Shown: positions 61,226-63,022 of the stretch, one piece after another
How positions within the stretch are numbered: the stretch's first letter is position 1
Layout of the letters: the number at the start of each line of letters is the position of its first letter
NCBI GenBank assembly: GCA_902776985.1
Contig: CACYSD010000010.1
Location: 1 to 63,022 of the forward strand
Reading direction: 5' to 3'
Source: UBA3839 sp902776985
GTDB lineage: Bacteria; Bacteroidota; Bacteroidia; Bacteroidales; Bacteroidaceae
Length of the DNA stretch: 63,022 bases
The notes under the pieces: generated by a model
What the model was told of the DNA's origin: nothing
The model's input: only the letters and a program-made list of their open reading frames with translations
Databases searched by the model: none
Program-made: the position numbers and the translations under genes

Positions 61226-62176
61226 ATGAGTGAAATCCGACAATATGCAATTCAGGCATTGCGCGACGAATCTGAAGCGCTGCTGAATCTCATTCCACAG
61301 ATTGACGAACAGTTTGACCAAGTTGTTGAACTCATATATCAGTGTACCGGTCATGTTGTAGTAACTGGAGTAGGAAAGTCCGGACATATAGCAGCCAAGG
61401 TTGCGGCAACACTTGCCAGCACAGGCACACCGGCATTCTATATCAATCCTCTTGATGCCATGCATGGCGACCTCGGCATGATTATGCCCAACGACGTCAT
61501 GCTGCTCATATCCAACTCAGGTAATACCGACGAGATGCTACGCCTCATGGCACCGCTTGAGGAACGCCACATACAGATGGTGGCTATGACAGGCCGTGCC
61601 GACTCATTGATGGCTAAACACGCCAACTACCATATCCTCGTCAGCGTTGACAAGGAAGCCTGTCCGCTCAATCTTGCTCCTACATCTTCAACTACGGCAG
61701 CCATGGCTATGGGTGATGCACTTGCCATCGCACTTATGCAGGTACGACATTTCGAGCAGGCAGACTTTGCCAAGTTCCATCCGGGCGGTTCCATCGGTCG
61801 CAAGCTGATTACCCGAGTGCGCGATGTGATGTACACTGAGAATTTCCCAATCGTTGCCCCGGATATGCGACTGAGCGATGCCCTCATCGACATCTCCCGC
61901 GGCAAACTCGGTCTGGGAGTGGTGATGCAGAACGATCAGGTCATCGGCATCATTACCGACGGCGACATCCGTCGTGCAGTGCAGGGAGCACGTGAGAACT
62001 TCGTCAACCTCTCCGTTGCCGAAGCCATGACTCGCAACCCGAAGACTATCGGACCAGATGCCAAGCTCACCGAGATTCAGCGAATCTTCCGCACCCATCT
62101 GATCCACTCTCTCCTCGTCCTCGACAAGGACAAGCACCTCGTCGGCATCGTCGACTACTTCGCAATAATGAACTAA
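61226..62176 (+). CDS. kdsD: Arabinose-5-phosphate isomerase
   Basis: Converts ribulose 5-phosphate to arabinose 5-phosphate, the substrate of KdsA. The 316-residue protein has an SIS domain (about 30-170; VVVTGVGKSGHIAAKVAATLASTGTPAF, LLISNSGNTDEM) and two CBS domains (about 200-316) that sense nucleotides. The family name KpsF/GutQ also applies. The kdsA-kdsD pairing supports the Kdo role. The spacer after it holds an AT-rich repeat and an inverted GC-rich repeat. Confidence 0.95.
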   Translation: MSEIRQYAIQALRDESEALLNLIPQIDEQFDQVVELIYQCTGHVVVTGVGKSGHIAAKVAATLASTGTPAFYINPLDAMHGDLGMIMPNDVMLLISNSGNTDEMLRLMAPLEERHIQMVAMTGRADSLMAKHANYHILVSVDKEACPLNLAPTSSTTAAMAMGDALAIALMQVRHFEQADFAKFHPGGSIGRKLITRVRDVMYTENFPIVAPDMRLSDALIDISRGKLGLGVVMQNDQVIGIITDGDIRRAVQGARENFVNLSVAEAMTRNPKTIGPDAKLTEIQRIFRTHLIHSLLVLDKDKHLVGIVDYFAIMN

Positions 62177-62210
62177 ATATTAATTACAAATTATTAATTA
62201 TAAAACAGCC

Positions 62211-62264
62211 GTCCGGATGGTCCCCTCCTTGACGGGAGGGATGCCTGAAAGGCAGGGAGGGTCT
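62211..62264. repeat. GC-rich intergenic repeat, copy 3 (inverted)
   Basis: Read on the minus strand it runs AGACCCTCCCTGCC to CCATCCGGAC, aligning with copies at 14385 and 49146. It contains CCCTCCTTGACGGGAGGG and GCCTGAAAGGC hairpins. Its AGACCC end stops two bases before the ATG of the SH3 gene. Confidence 0.7.
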
Positions 62265-62266
62265 TT

Positions 62267-62698
62267 ATGAAAACAATACTTATAACATTATTAGCTCTGA
62301 TGAGTTGTGGCACTGTCCAGGCTCAGAGCATGAAGATGGTGGTTAATTCCCAAGGCAAGTTGGAAGGACGCTATGTCAGGACAAATGCCACGACCTACAC
62401 CGTTTGTGTGCAGGACGACTATGATGTCCCCAAGAAAGGCTACCGCATCGTCGTTTACAGCGCCCAGAAAGGGCAGGGGATTGTCTACCGCAAGCACATA
62501 CGCAAGGGAAATATAAATGTACGCAAGGAACCCTCCCTTACCGGAGCCGTTATCGCAAAGATTCCCGATACGGAGGATATCCCCGACACCTATCCGTGCT
62601 TGGGAAAAACTAACGACTGGTTCAAGATCCGTATCAAGGGCAAAGTCGGCTATGTCCGTGAAGACATGGTAGAATGGGATGGCATGTCCACCTTCTGA
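62267..62698 (+). CDS. Exported SH3-domain protein
   Basis: A 143-residue protein with a signal peptide (about 1-20; LALMSCGTVQAQS). A middle region (25-75; YVRTNATTYTVCVQDDYDVP) precedes a bacterial SH3 domain (about 80-138; KGNINVRKEPSLTGAVIAKIPDTED... GKVGYVREDMVEW). Such domains bind peptidoglycan or other wall ligands. No enzyme domain is attached. The gene is single and followed by a strong terminator. Function unknown. Confidence 0.82.
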   Translation: MKTILITLLALMSCGTVQAQSMKMVVNSQGKLEGRYVRTNATTYTVCVQDDYDVPKKGYRIVVYSAQKGQGIVYRKHIRKGNINVRKEPSLTGAVIAKIPDTEDIPDTYPCLGKTNDWFKIRIKGKVGYVREDMVEWDGMSTF

Positions 62699-62705
62699 AA
62701 CACAT

Positions 62706-62749
62706 AAAAAACCTCCAACTCACTAACGAGTTGGAGTTTTTTGTTTTTT
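62706..62749 (+). terminator. Terminator of SH3 gene
   Basis: CTCCAACTC (62713-62721) pairs with GAGTTGGAG (62728-62736) around loop ACTAAC, with A-rich and T-rich flanks on either side. Confidence 0.9.
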
Positions 62750-62750
62750 A

Positions 62751-63000
62751 TTACAACATCGCACTTCGTGCTAAGATTATTAAGATTTATAAGATTAAAA
62801 GGATTTATTTAATATACAAAACAAGAAAGGGTTTTTCTTGTTTTTGTTTATAATTATTATTCTAGTGCGCAGCACGTTGTTTTTCTTACAACATCGCACT
62901 TTGTGCTAAGATTATTAAGATTTATATGATTTAAACGATTATTTAAACCAAAACCGAGAAGAACCCTTTCGTAATGTTCTTGTGCGTAGCACGATGTTGT
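62751..63000. repeat. Two tandem copies of a ~135-base palindromic element
   Basis: TTACAACATCGCACTTCGTG at 62751 recurs at 62886 with one change, followed in both by CTAAGATTATTAAGATTTAT and a related ATTTAA tract. Each copy ends in GTGCG(C/T)AGCACG(T/A)(T)GTTGT. The start and end of each unit are roughly inverted (ACAACAT / ATGTTGT). The 324 bases after the SH3 gene hold no gene. An AAACAAGAAA...TTTCTTGTTT hairpin lies inside copy 1. Confidence 0.8.
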
Positions 63001-63022
63001 CTGTGTTCTCATGCCTGCTGCT

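Overview
The window looks like chromosomal core DNA from a member of the Bacteroidales, most likely Prevotella or a close relative in the Prevotellaceae. The gene families point there: a LemA/TPM pair, cobalamin-dependent methylmalonyl-CoA mutase (mutAB), class II ribonucleotide reductase, Kdo synthesis genes, an OmpA-type lipoprotein, and PL1 and GH43 secreted enzymes ending in Bacteroidetes-style tails. Most transcription units are preceded by the Bacteroidetes -7 box TAnnTTTG, and few genes have a Shine-Dalgarno sequence. I saw no phage, insertion sequence, rRNA operon or CRISPR array.

Layout. 1-9.1 kb: a SIMPL protein, yraN-ribE, a TPR protein with secG, an EFR1 ferredoxin-flavodoxin, corA, a tRNA-Gly-nhaD-pfkA unit and recF. 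9.2-16.3 kb: phoH, purC, menG, aroE, a TPM protein, lemA, and divergent rsmA and a flippase-like membrane protein. 16.4-23.7 kb: mutA-mutB (succinate to propionate), proS, an OmpA lipoprotein and mtgA. 23.7-32.2 kb: a large PL1-type pectate lyase, class II nrdJ, folB, an ExuT-like MFS transporter and tRNA-Arg. 32.3-42.6 kb, minus strand: dnaX, then a four-gene unit adaptor-RND pump-TolC-uvrA. 42.9-49.2 kb: an AraC regulator divergent from the pump, then a sensor-kinase/response-regulator/AbgT-like membrane protein module. 49.3-62.7 kb: RNase P RNA, a class A PBP with kdsB and an inactive M16 protein, a GH43 enzyme, slyD-aroC, ssb, a phosphopantetheinyl transferase, kdsA-kdsD and an SH3 protein. 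The last 320 bases are repeats.

The genes fall into a few jobs. Envelope work: PBP1A, MtgA, KdsA/B/D, OmpA and SecG. Carbon and energy: PfkA, MutAB, MenG and NhaD. DNA work: RecF, DnaX, UvrA, SSB and NrdJ. Glycan use: PL1, GH43 and possibly the MFS transporter.

The most unusual locus is 43.8-49.2 kb. A single polypeptide carries two membrane-bound sensor-kinase modules with complementary defects. The first keeps a good ATPase domain but has Ala where the phospho-accepting His should be. The second has the His but a decayed ATPase. It is followed by a LuxR-type response regulator, and by a half-size AbgT-like membrane protein whose start overlaps the regulator's end. A second theme is a family of GC-rich intergenic repeats whose AGACCC end sits 1-3 bases from gene boundaries; in one case the repeat supplies the C-terminus and stop codon of an ORF.
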